NCBI RefSeq assembly: GCF_010119975.1
Contig: NZ_CP048222.1
Location: forward strand, 4,482,501 to 4,546,500
Direction of reading: 5' to 3'
Length of the DNA stretch: 64,000 nt
From: Rhodocytophaga rosea
GTDB lineage: Bacteria > Bacteroidota > Bacteroidia > Cytophagales > 172606-1
The first letter of the stretch is position 1, and every line of letters starts with the position of its first letter. The translations under genes were made by a program, and so were the position numbers. The notes under the pieces were generated by a model that ran no database searches, had not been told where the DNA came from, and was given only the letters and a program-made list of their open reading frames with translations. Below are positions 53,774 to 63,230 of this stretch, piece after piece.

Positions 53774-55432
53774 ATGAATACCAAGCGTGTACGAATTGCT
53801 GTTCTCAGCCTGATGCTTGCGGCTGTGTTCAGCTTTTTTGCTTTCAACAACCCTGGCGAGCGTTACTTCGAAATCACCCGCAACCTCGATATTTTCGCTA
53901 CCCTTTTTAAAGAAGTGAACATGTATTATGTGGATGAGGTGAATCCTAATAAAGTGATTAAAACCGGCATAGATGCGATGCTGAATTCTCTCGATCCTTA
54001 CACTGATTATATTCCCGAAGACGAAATTGAAGATTACCGCACTATGACTACCGGCCAGTATGGAGGCGTAGGCGCTTTAATTGGCAGCCGGGGCGGGCGT
54101 ACATTGGTATTGATGCCGCATGAAAATTCTCCCGCTACCAAAGCAGGGCTTCGCATCAGCGATGAAATTATTAAGATAGATGGCATTGATATTAAAAATA
54201 AATCCTATTACGACGTAAATAAACTGCTGAGAGGACAAGCCAATACGACGGTTAAACTGACCATTATGCGCTATGGACAGAAAACACCTATTGAAGTTCC
54301 GATCACACGTGAAAACATTAAGATTGACAATGTGCCTTATTATGGGATGGTCAATGATGAGGTGGGCTATATTCATTTATCCGATTTTACCACCGGTGCC
54401 GCCAGAGAAGTGAAAAATGCTGTGGTAGAACTGAAAGGAAAAGGCGCTAAAAAACTGATTCTGGATTTAAGAGATAATCCGGGAGGATTGCTGAGTGAAG
54501 CTGTAAACATTTCTAATATTTTCGTGCCCAAAGATGCTGAAATTGTAAGCACCAAAGGCAAAGTAACTGACTGGAATAAAACCTATACAGCGCTAAATCC
54601 ACCTATTGATACCGATATGCCTATGGCTGTGCTCACCAGCAGCCGCAGTGCTTCTGCTGCAGAAATTGTATCTGGTGTTATTCAGGATTATGACCGGGGT
54701 GTACTGGTTGGCCGGAAAACTTATGGAAAAGGTTTAGTACAAGCTACCCGGCCCCTTTCCTATAATTCTCAGCTGAAAGTAACTACTGCCAAGTATTATA
54801 TTCCCAGCGGCCGTTGTATTCAGGCAATTGATTATAGCCATCGCAATGACGATGGTAGCGTAGGTAAAATTCCGGATTCTCTACGGGTTGCCTTTAAGAC
54901 AAAGAATGGAAGGATAGTATATGATGGGGGTGGCATTACGCCAGATGTACCGGTTGAGAAGCCCAATTATGCTTCTATCACCAATAGTCTGGAAAACAAA
55001 AATCTCATTTTTGATTATGCCAATAAATATTTCGCAGAACACGAAAAAATCGCATCAGCCAATTCTTTCAACATAACAGAAGATGAATATCAGGCTTTTG
55101 TAAAGTGGTTAACCGATAAGGAATACGATTATACTACGCAGGTTGAAAAAACCCTGGAAGACCTGGTAGATCATGCAAAAAAAGAGAAGTATTACGAAGA
55201 TATTCAGGAGCAGGTAAAATCTTTAAAATCCAGAATCTCTCACAATAAGGAATCAGACTTACAAAAATTCAAACCTGAAATTAAAGAATTGCTGGAACAG
55301 GAAATAGCCTCCAGATACTATCTCCAGAAGGGCATGGTAGAAGCTGCCTTCGATGATGATGCCGATGTTCAATCAGCGCTGAAAGTGCTAAAAGACTCAG
55401 AACAATACAACAGGTTACTCAAAGGCAAGTAG
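53774..55432 (+). CDS. S41 C-terminal processing peptidase (CtpA/Prc family)
   Basis: About 552 aa from the ATG at 53774; a TTG six bases upstream lies inside a TTTTG element and is less likely. Signal anchor ('AVLSLMLAAVFSFFAF'), PDZ domain (about 85-165), and an S41 domain with 'SSRSASAAEIVSGVIQ' (catalytic Ser) and 'GRKTYGKGLVQ' (Lys). A C-terminal Lys/Glu-rich helical tail follows. It is paralogous to the protease at 28114. It may be co-transcribed with rnpA, 87 bp upstream. Confidence 0.92.
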   Translation: MNTKRVRIAVLSLMLAAVFSFFAFNNPGERYFEITRNLDIFATLFKEVNMYYVDEVNPNKVIKTGIDAMLNSLDPYTDYIPEDEIEDYRTMTTGQYGGVGALIGSRGGRTLVLMPHENSPATKAGLRISDEIIKIDGIDIKNKSYYDVNKLLRGQANTTVKLTIMRYGQKTPIEVPITRENIKIDNVPYYGMVNDEVGYIHLSDFTTGAAREVKNAVVELKGKGAKKLILDLRDNPGGLLSEAVNISNIFVPKDAEIVSTKGKVTDWNKTYTALNPPIDTDMPMAVLTSSRSASAAEIVSGVIQDYDRGVLVGRKTYGKGLVQATRPLSYNSQLKVTTAKYYIPSGRCIQAIDYSHRNDDGSVGKIPDSLRVAFKTKNGRIVYDGGGITPDVPVEKPNYASITNSLENKNLIFDYANKYFAEHEKIASANSFNITEDEYQAFVKWLTDKEYDYTTQVEKTLEDLVDHAKKEKYYEDIQEQVKSLKSRISHNKESDLQKFKPEIKELLEQEIASRYYLQKGMVEAAFDDDADVQSALKVLKDSEQYNRLLKGK

Positions 55433-55438
55433 CCATAT

Positions 55439-55471
55439 AAAAAGGACTGATATTTGTATCAGTCCTTTTTT
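55439..55471 (+). terminator. Intrinsic terminator after the S41 protease
   Basis: The arms 55439-55452 and 55457-55470 form a perfect 14-bp stem with a 4-nt loop and a closing T-run. It lies 6 bp after the stop. Confidence 0.92.
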
Positions 55472-55473
55472 GT

Positions 55474-55481
55474 TAGTTTTG
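55474..55481 (+). promoter_or_regulatory. -7 promoter box close to a start codon
   Basis: TAGTTTTG fits TAnnTTTG and ends 8 nt before the ATG at 55490, right after the terminator. The transcript would be nearly leaderless. Confidence 0.4.
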
Positions 55482-55489
55482 CAGCTACA

Positions 55490-56317
55490 ATGGTATATTA
55501 CTTCTTCTTATTTATTTCAGGGCTGATCGGAGGATTTCTGGGCGGTCTGCTGGGTATTGGAGGAGGTATCATCTATATTGTGGTTATTCCAGTGGCCCTC
55601 TCAGGTATAGGTGTTCCCAGGGATGAAATTGTGCAGTACACCATTGCTAATTCAGTGTTTGCTTCTTTTTTTTCATCTCTCTCTGCCAACATTATTCTGG
55701 TTAAAAACCATGTATTCTATATCCGGGAAATACTCATTATGGGATGTGTAGGCATAGTAACTTCCCTGTTGCTTCTTCAATATGTGGTAAACACCAGCTG
55801 GTACTCTAAAGACACATTCAATCTGGTAATTGTGGTACTGCTATTATATATGCTGCTAAAAACCATATTAAATGCTTCCAACGGGAAAGATGAAAAGACA
55901 AAAGAGGATTCCAGGTTTGACCTGAAACTGGGTTTGGCAGGATTAGCAGGAGGTGCTGTTTCGGCTTTATCAGGTTTAGGAGGCGGGGTTGTTATCATAC
56001 CTATTCTGCACACCATTTTTAATATGGACATCCGCAAAGCCAATGCTATTTCTCTAGGCGTTATCGGAATTACTTCCTTTATGATGACTATTTTCAGTAT
56101 GTTTGAAAATGTAAAAAGCCCTACTGCCCTTTATCATACGGGATATATTATTTTTCCGGTAGCTTTATCACTTGCAGCAGGCGTAGTAATTGCTTCACCT
56201 TTTGGCGTAAAAGCCTCAAAAGTAATGTCTGCTCAGATGCTGGGGTATTTGTTTTCCTTTTTTCTGGCGCTGGTCATTATCCGGAAGATCATAGAACTGG
56301 CAGCCTACTCAAGTTAA
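55490..56317 (+). CDS. Sulfite exporter TauE/SafE (TSUP) family permease
   Basis: From the ATG at 55490 the protein has 275 aa and about eight hydrophobic segments. Two family repeats are visible: 'GLIGGFLGGLLGIGGGIIYI' and 'AGLAGGAVSALSGLGGGVVI'. An upstream TTG at 55454 lies inside the terminator and is rejected as a start. TSUP permeases move organosulfur anions or sulfite. The substrate is unknown. Its 3' end overlaps the convergent CNNM gene by 9 bp. Confidence 0.88.
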   Translation: MVYYFFLFISGLIGGFLGGLLGIGGGIIYIVVIPVALSGIGVPRDEIVQYTIANSVFASFFSSLSANIILVKNHVFYIREILIMGCVGIVTSLLLLQYVVNTSWYSKDTFNLVIVVLLLYMLLKTILNASNGKDEKTKEDSRFDLKLGLAGLAGGAVSALSGLGGGVVIIPILHTIFNMDIRKANAISLGVIGITSFMMTIFSMFENVKSPTALYHTGYIIFPVALSLAAGVVIASPFGVKASKVMSAQMLGYLFSFFLALVIIRKIIELAAYSS

Positions 56318-57634
56318 TTCCGGGGTTCTTTTGAGTTTATCTGGTTCGTTGGATAGAGGGGCAATGGCAAGTTGCACGGTATCAATCCGGGCATCCTGCA
56401 TAGCAATAATTGTAAAAGTATAAGGCGCTACTTCAATTATATCATTTACACTTGGAATATCTTTGTTAATGGCAATAATAAGACCTCCTAACGTTTCATA
56501 ATCCCCTTCAGGCAATTCCCATCCATACTTTTCATTCAGATAATCTACTTCATGACGAGCACTTAATAAATAGGTCTGGTTATCTATTTTCTGCTCTACC
56601 CAATCCTCACTCTGGTCATATTCGTCCTGTATTTCACCAAAAATCTGTTCCATTACGTCTTCCAGACTAATCAGGCCAGAGGTACCTCCAAATTCATCTA
56701 CAACCAGGGCAAGACTTTTCCGTTCACTGGTAAATTTGAAAAGCAATTCATGTACAAGCGTAGTTTCTGCTACAATAATAATGGGCGTTACAATCTGGGT
56801 AATATCTTTAGGTTTCTTAAAAAGTTCCAGAGCATGGCAATACCCTACAATGTCATCAATAGTTTCGCGGTACACCAGAATTTTTGAATGGCCGCTTTTT
56901 ACAAATGTATTCCTGAGTTTCTCTATTCCATCTCCTATTTCAACGGCGGTTATCTCTGTGCGGGGAATCATACATTCCCGGACCCGTTTGGTTTTAAAAT
57001 TAAGGGCATTGGTAAATATTTTTGTATCTATTTCCGTTTCAGGCTGTTTAATTTCTTCAACCAATGGGCTATTGATATGATGATCCAGGTCTGTTAAGCC
57101 GAACGCTGGTTGAATCTGTTCATTGGATAATCGGAATATTTTAACCAAAACAAATTTGGAAACAGCTGTTACAAACATTGCCAGTGGATATACTACAAAA
57201 TAGATAGCCCGCATGGGCAGAGAAAAAAACAAGGCAAACTTTTCAGGATTAATTAAAAACAGGCTTTTTGGTAAAATCTCTACCACTATAATAACAATGA
57301 AGAGGGCAATGCTGATTTGTAGAAGCAGGACAATAAGCTCATGGTTAATTTCCGGAGGCAGCACTATTATCAGATTTCTAAGCCATACATCCAGTACACT
57401 GGTTATACTTAACGTATACAATACCAAACCTAAGGTGGTGCCAGTGAGAATGGTACTAATAAAACCAGCCGGGTTTTTGAAAAAAGCTGGCAGCATTTCT
57501 CCGGAGTATACGCCTTTCCGCCGTAATATTTCCAGGTGGGGTTTATTGGAAAAAGTAAAGGATAACTCAATGCCTGCAAGCAACACTAGAAACAGGAGTG
57601 ATAAAATAACACTGAGAATCTGAAGCGTGATCAT
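56309..57634 (-). CDS. CNNM/CorC-HlyC family membrane protein (GldE-like)
   Basis: The 441-aa protein has an N-terminal DUF21/CNNM domain with about four membrane helices, a CBS-domain pair (about 205-325, 'RECMIPRTEITAVE' and 'LVVDEFGGTSGLISLEDVME') and a C-terminal CorC/HlyC domain. Related proteins transport or sense Mg2+/Co2+; in Flavobacteria the relative GldE is linked to gliding, and the position in this cluster fits. Its start overlaps the stop of the upstream 80-aa gene by 4 bp (ATGA), showing translational coupling. Confidence 0.88.
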   Translation of the reverse strand: MITLQILSVILSLLFLVLLAGIELSFTFSNKPHLEILRRKGVYSGEMLPAFFKNPAGFISTILTGTTLGLVLYTLSITSVLDVWLRNLIIVLPPEINHELIVLLLQISIALFIVIIVVEILPKSLFLINPEKFALFFSLPMRAIYFVVYPLAMFVTAVSKFVLVKIFRLSNEQIQPAFGLTDLDHHINSPLVEEIKQPETEIDTKIFTNALNFKTKRVRECMIPRTEITAVEIGDGIEKLRNTFVKSGHSKILVYRETIDDIVGYCHALELFKKPKDITQIVTPIIIVAETTLVHELLFKFTSERKSLALVVDEFGGTSGLISLEDVMEQIFGEIQDEYDQSEDWVEQKIDNQTYLLSARHEVDYLNEKYGWELPEGDYETLGGLIIAINKDIPSVNDIIEVAPYTFTIIAMQDARIDTVQLAIAPLSNEPDKLKRTPELT

Positions 57635-57873
57635 TTGCGGATGCGTTTAGTAATTTTACCTGGCTGCTTTTTTTGTACAACGCTTGGTTTGGCTGATGTG
57701 GTAGGTTGTTTCTCTACACTTTTATTTCGCTGGAATTTAAATACCAACAGGAGTGCAATAGAGAGCATGAATATCCAGTAACTTTGCAGAATTCCTACTG
57801 TGAATGTCTGGTGTACGCCAATGATGAGAAAAGCAACTGCCAGGGAGAATAATATGGTTTCTGATAGTTTCAT
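57631..57873 (-). CDS. Small two-helix membrane protein
   Basis: The 80-aa protein has two predicted membrane helices (about 6-24 and 30-46) and a Lys-rich basic tail ('KQPGKITKRIRK'). It overlaps the stop of lptC by 4 bp at its start and the start of the CNNM gene by 4 bp at its end, so it belongs to the coupled operon. No family is known to me. Confidence 0.75.
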   Translation of the reverse strand: MKLSETILFSLAVAFLIIGVHQTFTVGILQSYWIFMLSIALLLVFKFQRNKSVEKQPTTSAKPSVVQKKQPGKITKRIRK

Positions 57874-58472
57874 TGCTGTGAGAGAGGCAAGGTTCCGGTA
57901 GGCTTCAGTATTTTCCAGCGGCTAAAATCCTGGTTTGCTTCCAATCCCTGTCCTTTTAAAGTATCAGATTTGGTTTGTATCACTACAAATTTATCAGTAA
58001 ATATTTTTTGTGTTTTGGGCGTCCAGTGTAATTCTTCCGTATTCATCTTTTGCGTCTTCACAGAGTCTATAATTACTACATTCCCGGTTACCGTATATTG
58101 GTTTTTCTCCTGATAAAATACACCAGAATTAGCCCGAAGGGTAGTAGTGCGGATTTGATTTTCATTATAAAATTCTATATATACACCTTTAGGCCAAATT
58201 TTATCTCCGTTATCCATAATTTCTTCCCTAGGGGCTGCCATATACATCTTAATTTTAGCTGAGTCAGTATAGGTATGTCTGATATTTTCAGAAACTAGTT
58301 TTGGCCCAGTGTAAGGTTTTATAGCCTGTAAATCTTTGTCATCACCTTTACATGCCAGAAGTAGCATACACCCTACAAACAGACATTGTGAAAAAAAAGA
58401 CAGGGTGGTGTACCCTGTCTTTTTTTGTATAAAAATATATGATATGTTATTAAATAGATGCAGTGGATTCAC
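57870..58472 (-). CDS. lptC: LPS export ABC transporter periplasmic protein LptC
   Basis: The 200-aa protein shows the LptC-type beta-jellyroll repeats ('KIWPKGVYIEFYNENQIRTT', 'TLRANSGVFYQEKNQYTVTG') after a lipoprotein-like signal ending 'MLLLAC'. LptC passes LPS from LptB2FG to LptA. The start is uncertain: a GTG at 58472 gives a good signal with a KK-containing start, while an ATG at 58367 leaves only a short hydrophobic piece. The region between them is also a strong hairpin (58392-58426). Confidence 0.82.
   Translation of the reverse strand: MNPLHLFNNISYIFIQKKTGYTTLSFFSQCLFVGCMLLLACKGDDKDLQAIKPYTGPKLVSENIRHTYTDSAKIKMYMAAPREEIMDNGDKIWPKGVYIEFYNENQIRTTTLRANSGVFYQEKNQYTVTGNVVIIDSVKTQKMNTEELHWTPKTQKIFTDKFVVIQTKSDTLKGQGLEANQDFSRWKILKPTGTLPLSQQ
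58392..58426 (-). terminator. Intrinsic terminator inside the lptC 5' region
   Basis: The arms 58392-58406 and 58412-58426 form a 15-bp stem with a 5-nt loop, followed on the minus strand by T-runs. It lies 50 bp after the TPR gene's stop but inside the longer lptC reading frame. Confidence 0.85.
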
Positions 58473-58475
58473 TGT

Positions 58476-59780
58476 TTATTTCTTTTGCAAGGTAACAGTT
58501 TCATTGATCCAGCAGCCGGTACTCATTTGCTTGCCGATCTGTTCTGTCATTCCATGGGTGAATATTTCTTCGGCTGTTGGGAAATATTGTCTGGCTTTGG
58601 CCATGTTCGCTTTATCACCAGCTTTCTGGTACATTTCATATGCAGCAATGGCCCACAATTTAGCTTTTACTGGATTTGAATCAGTACATTCTTTATGGCT
58701 ACTCAGATATAAGTTACCAATGGCTGTATAGGCAGCAGTTTTTCCGCTTTCAGCCGCTTTCAGGTAATAATTACGGGCAGATTGATTAGCTCCTTTACGG
58801 TCATGTACCTGGGCAATTTCAATATAGGACTCCGCTTTTTCAGAAGGGCTGCTTGCATACTTGATAGATTCTTCATAATAGGCAGAGGCCTTGTCATAAT
58901 TTTTGCCTGATTCCTGAATTTTGGCTAATACCCGGTATACACCATAGCTTGGTTCTGCTTTCACCATGGCTTCACCGGCTTCCAGGAACAATGGATCTTC
59001 TGTACATTTTCCGGTTGCCATCAGGCCAAATATTTTCTTAGCCATTGCTACATCAGTAGGGTTTTGCTTGAACTTAGGACCTAACTGATTCTTAACGAAG
59101 TTACAATCAATTTTTACACAAGATTGTAACATCTGGTCTACATATGTACGAGCCTGTGCCCAGTTTTGCTGTTTGCTGGCATCAGCACCACTTGAGTTTT
59201 TATCAATAATAGAGCTGATCTCGTCAAACTTAGCTAATACCTGCTCATCTGTAAAAGTACCTGCTGATTTTTTCTTGCAGATCAAATCCATGTAATACTG
59301 TATGTTCGGACTATATGTAGCTTCTTTATTTAAAGCCACTATCTTCTCATACAGCGGAAATAACTGATCTACAGAATTAGGACGGCTTGATAGATATGGA
59401 TAAGCTTTTAGACCCTTTCTATTTAAAACTTCTGCTTCTTCCTTAAAATATTTTGCTTGTAAGTCATACATTGCTAGTGCAGAATCCTGATATACAACCA
59501 GTTGCTTAGGATCTTTGGTCTGGTCTACTAAGCCTTCATAAGTTTGTCTTCCTTTTACATATAAATCCTTGCCCAATTCAGGCGCATTTTTCAGCAACCA
59601 TGATAGAGGTACAGCGGCAGATTTAAAGTCTTTAAGCTTTACATTATCTGAAAACAGGGCGTATTTTTCCTGAGCTTCAGCAGCTTGAGAACCCCAATTA
59701 GGAGCTTGAGCTTTTATCAGACCGGAAAAACCCAATAATAAGGCTAAGGTTAACATTACATGTGCTCTCATAATCATCAT
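58476..59780 (-). CDS. Secreted tetratricopeptide-repeat protein
   Basis: The 434-aa protein has a signal peptide (about residues 1-24) and helical repeats that look like TPR/Sel1 units toward the C-terminus ('YDKASAYYEESIKYASSPSE', 'QSARNYYLKAAESGKTAAYT'). Four to five Cys residues (about 167-295) may form disulfides. It lies between the outer-membrane protein and lptC in a cluster conserved across Bacteroidota, so an envelope-assembly scaffold role is plausible; no direct function is known. Confidence 0.8.
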   Translation of the reverse strand: MMIMRAHVMLTLALLLGFSGLIKAQAPNWGSQAAEAQEKYALFSDNVKLKDFKSAAVPLSWLLKNAPELGKDLYVKGRQTYEGLVDQTKDPKQLVVYQDSALAMYDLQAKYFKEEAEVLNRKGLKAYPYLSSRPNSVDQLFPLYEKIVALNKEATYSPNIQYYMDLICKKKSAGTFTDEQVLAKFDEISSIIDKNSSGADASKQQNWAQARTYVDQMLQSCVKIDCNFVKNQLGPKFKQNPTDVAMAKKIFGLMATGKCTEDPLFLEAGEAMVKAEPSYGVYRVLAKIQESGKNYDKASAYYEESIKYASSPSEKAESYIEIAQVHDRKGANQSARNYYLKAAESGKTAAYTAIGNLYLSSHKECTDSNPVKAKLWAIAAYEMYQKAGDKANMAKARQYFPTAEEIFTHGMTEQIGKQMSTGCWINETVTLQKK

Positions 59781-59793
59781 TTTTCTCTTTTTT

Positions 59794-61091
59794 TTAATCT
59801 ATTTTTTGTTTAACAAACCATCCATCGTATAGGCCATTCAAAGTAAAGCCGAGGGATACTTTAAAATATTGCTCTTTAATCAAATTACTATTTAAGGTTC
59901 CTCTCTGTCCCCAGGTAAATGCCAGGTTCAGGTCTGAAATGCCTCTGCCTACGGGGAGGGAAGTGCCAAAATTGATGCCAAAGTCATTCAACTGCTCGCC
60001 ATTTAATGAAATAGGTGTTTTGCTGAAATTGACACCTGCCCTGTAAGTCATTCTTTTAAAATAGCTGGATATTGATGTAATATCTGGAATAATTTCTCCC
60101 CCTACAGCCAACGTATAACTGTTATTTAAGGTTTCCTTTACTTCAAAATCTTTAAACTCAGACCAGTTCTGATAAGAAAAATCTGCGGTTAAAGCCCAGC
60201 TAAATGGCCTGTCTATACTTAAACCAAATCTATATTGACCCGGTAGCCTGACACTGCCTTTTACATCGCTGGATAAAGTATCATATCCCGCAGTAATAGG
60301 CAATCCCGTTGAAGGTATCCTGGTTTGAAATCCTACAAAACGTTTACCTTGTATGTCGCCCTGGAAATCGTATACAAATCCGGCATTCAAAAATAATTTG
60401 TCTTTTAACTTTCTGCGGTAAGCGATGCCGGTTTTTACTATAATATCTGAATAATTTGTCCGGTTTACATAAGCTATTCCTAAAGCACCCACAGAGTCAG
60501 TAGTGACCCAGGAAATAGATTCCTGCGTGATGTTGCCAAAAATATAGCTTGCCTTAATACCAACATATATATTATCTTTTGGCTTGCTAAGTATATGAAA
60601 GCCATTAGTAAAATCAACACTGGTTAACCCTCCATTTCCTTTAAATGTATACCCGGCCTGATACTCAGAACCAGGAATAGCTTCAGCCGTTTTTATTTCA
60701 TAACCTACGGTACTATATGGCCTGAGTCCGGCGGAAATTGTCCAGCGTTTTGCAACTGGAAAGGCAAATGCCAGGTAACTCAGGTTACCCCCTACATCTT
60801 TCTGCGAAGCTGAATTAGTTTGAATGGTTTTATATTGACCATTAACCCCTACTTCAAAAATGGTAGTTTTGTTTCTCCCTAAAAGGGCAGGGTTTACGTA
60901 ATTAATATGAAATGCATCTGAATAACTGGCACCAGTACCCCCATCCCCTGAGCCGGGACAAAGGCAGGAGAATTTATATCTCCAACGCCAATCTGCGAGT
61001 AAGGTGAATTACCTATCCCTTGGGCAAATGCAGTCGTGGATACTATCAGTGATAAAAAAATAATTTTATACAAGAGAGACATTATATTCAA
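59794..61091 (-). pseudogene. Outer-membrane protein (porin/transport-like), frameshifted as written
   Basis: Two frames join into one protein of about 432 aa: a signal peptide and 'GIGNSPYSQIGVGDINSPAF' from 61091, then, after the G5 run (C5 at 60938-60942 on the plus strand), the frame that continues to 59794. Adding one G restores 'QGMGGTGASYSDAFHINYVN' and an uninterrupted barrel-like sequence ('AGLRPYSTVGYEIKTAEAIP'). The coaX-OM protein-TPR-lptC order is standard in this phylum. A sequencing error explains the break well. Its first bases overlap the end of coaX. Confidence 0.85.
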
Positions 61092-61794
61092 GAATCCTAT
61101 TTAAACCGACAAGCACTAGTTCCGGGATTACAAATATGCTTTCTTTTATTTTGTTTTCAAAGAAAGTCGCATCTCCGCCGCAAAATATTACATGCATTTT
61201 ACTAAAATTTTTTCGATATTCCTTGATAATTCCTTCTATTTCGCAGGTCATTCCATGAATCGCTCCGCTTTGCATAGCTTCAATGGTATTTGTACCTGTT
61301 AAAGGAACAGTATCTGGCTCTGGCTCAAGTAAGGGAAGCCGGGCAGTAAATGTATGCATAGCTTTAAAACGCATTTGTAAGCCCGGAGAGATACTGCCGC
61401 CCCAGTAATTTTTTTGTGCATCAACAAAGTCATAGGTAATGCATGTACCCATATCTATCACCAGGCAAGCATATTCTCCATAAAGATAAGTAGCGCCACA
61501 AACGGCTGCCAGTCTGTCTTTTCCAAGCGTTTGAGGTGTCTGGTAACGATTGGTGATTGGAACTGGTAACAGGTGGTCGAGGACGAAGACTTTATCTAAG
61601 AATGGCTGCAATGCTTGCTGGAAAATAGTACTATCCTGGTTTACAGAACAAATAATACCATAGGCGGGCGCATGCTGGTTAATATGCGTTGTAATGTCCT
61701 GTAAACTTACATGGGGATAGGTAGCGATTAGCTGGTTGTTTTCGAAGAATGCTATTTTAGTAGAAGTATTCCCTGCGTCAATAATTAGGTTCAT
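61066..61794 (-). CDS. coaX: Type III pantothenate kinase
   Basis: The 242-aa protein has the CoaX motifs: phosphate-binding 'DAGNTSTK' (6-13), 'LGKDRLAAVCGA', 'VIDMGTCITYDFVD' and 'GLQMRFKAMHTFTARLP'. It makes 4'-phosphopantothenate, the first step of CoA synthesis, and like other type III enzymes should need a monovalent cation. It is cytosolic. It starts the OM-protein/TPR/lptC run on the minus strand and overlaps the next gene slightly. Confidence 0.93.
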   Translation of the reverse strand: MNLIIDAGNTSTKIAFFENNQLIATYPHVSLQDITTHINQHAPAYGIICSVNQDSTIFQQALQPFLDKVFVLDHLLPVPITNRYQTPQTLGKDRLAAVCGATYLYGEYACLVIDMGTCITYDFVDAQKNYWGGSISPGLQMRFKAMHTFTARLPLLEPEPDTVPLTGTNTIEAMQSGAIHGMTCEIEGIIKEYRKNFSKMHVIFCGGDATFFENKIKESIFVIPELVLVGLNRILEYNVSLV

Positions 61795-61918
61795 GAAATA
61801 GAAAGTTTAAACCCATTTCCTTGAAGAATAGCGTATAGCAAAAGTTTACGCGTGTGCTTCTGATTAATAAAAAGGAGGAAAAAGCGAAAATTACAGATTA
61901 CTTCCGGGTTTATTGTTA

Positions 61919-62977
61919 TTAAATGTTTTCAATATACGGTTTGATTCCTTCAGAGGTATAAGTCTGGAGTTTGCCATTTGTGCCAGCTGTTACAAAAAAA
62001 GCATCCAGGTCTTTATGCGTCTTTAGTAATTCAAGCGCTTTCTCTTGCCCGATCACCATAAAAACGGTGGCATAGGCATCTGCAGAGATACAATCTTTGG
62101 CAAATACCGTTACGCTTAGCAAAGAATGCTGTACCGGATAGCCGGTTTTAGGGTTAATGGTGTGTGCATATTTTTTGCCATCCTGTTCATAATAGTTCCG
62201 GTAGTTGCCAGAAGTAGCCAGTGCCCGGTTGTTCAGTTGTACAATCGCCTGCAACACATCTCCGCCTTTCTGTTCATACTCCGGATTGTTAATACCAATG
62301 GTCCAGTATTTATCCTCCGCATTTTTTCCTTTGCACAACACTTCTCCACCTACCTCAATCATATAGTTTGTAATACCTTTCGATTCCAGAAAATTGCCCA
62401 GTACATCAGCAGCATATCCCGGGGCTATGGCGTTAAAATCTAGATACATGCCTTCTTTTACCTTGCGCACCGATTGCTCATCAAAGGAAATACTATCGAA
62501 ACCCACGTACTGCAATAAGGAATCTATTCTGGCCTGGGTGGGTGCTTTGCGTTCTTTGCCTGTTCCAAATCCCCAGGCATTCACCAGCGGACCTACCGTT
62601 GGGTCGAAAGCGCCGCCTGATACTTTGTATACTTCCTGCGTTTTTTTTAGTACCGGGTAAAAATAAGGAAGCTTAAAAGCTACGGCATGACCTTTATTAA
62701 ACTGGCTTATTTCAGAATCAGGGCGATAGGTAGAGAGTGATTGATTAAAGGCTTCCAGAATTGAATCTACAGCCGTTTGATACTTTACCGCTTTGCCAGG
62801 AGATGTTACATATTTGATGGCATAAGTGCTGCCCATGGTAGGACCGCTAAAAGAGGTGAGTATACCTTTTTGTATAACTTCATCTGTTTTTTTCGATTCC
62901 CGGAACTTGTATACAGCGAATATCGCAACGATCAGCAAGAGGCTGTAAATTGCATTTTTAATACCATTTTTGCTCAT
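61919..62977 (-). CDS. apbE: FAD:protein FMN transferase (ApbE)
   Basis: The 352-aa protein has one N-terminal hydrophobic anchor or lipid-type signal and then the ApbE domain: 'GPTMGSTYAIKYV', 'FDPTVGPLVNAWGFG', 'DFNAIAPGYAADVL', the 'ALATSGNYRNYYEQDGKKYA' block and 'HTINPKTGYPVQ'. It attaches FMN to Thr/Ser of NqrB/C- or RnfG-type proteins in the periplasm, using FAD and Mg2+. The Na+-pumping complexes it may serve are not in this window. The gene is divergent from ruvB. Confidence 0.93.
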   Translation of the reverse strand: MSKNGIKNAIYSLLLIVAIFAVYKFRESKKTDEVIQKGILTSFSGPTMGSTYAIKYVTSPGKAVKYQTAVDSILEAFNQSLSTYRPDSEISQFNKGHAVAFKLPYFYPVLKKTQEVYKVSGGAFDPTVGPLVNAWGFGTGKERKAPTQARIDSLLQYVGFDSISFDEQSVRKVKEGMYLDFNAIAPGYAADVLGNFLESKGITNYMIEVGGEVLCKGKNAEDKYWTIGINNPEYEQKGGDVLQAIVQLNNRALATSGNYRNYYEQDGKKYAHTINPKTGYPVQHSLLSVTVFAKDCISADAYATVFMVIGQEKALELLKTHKDLDAFFVTAGTNGKLQTYTSEGIKPYIENI

Positions 62978-63230
62978 GCCTGCAAATATACATGTAAGGG
63001 TTCAGATCACGTAGAGATGCTATAAAATTTAGATAAAAAATGAGATTTTTACCGGGAATTCCGCATTTTTATGCGTAAATTAGAGGGATAATTATACACC
63101 TAATCACCAGCTGTTGCATTTTGGAGAAAGGCTGATTTAATCAATTTAAGCTGTATTTTTCCAAGAACGGCAGATAATTAGTCCGGAGATTGTTTGTAGC
63201 ATAAAGAAAATTAAACAACCCCTTTTACAC

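Noticed and set aside
55454-55490. Upstream TTG start of the TSUP gene
   Set aside because: Lies inside the terminator stem; the ATG at 55490 fits the family better.
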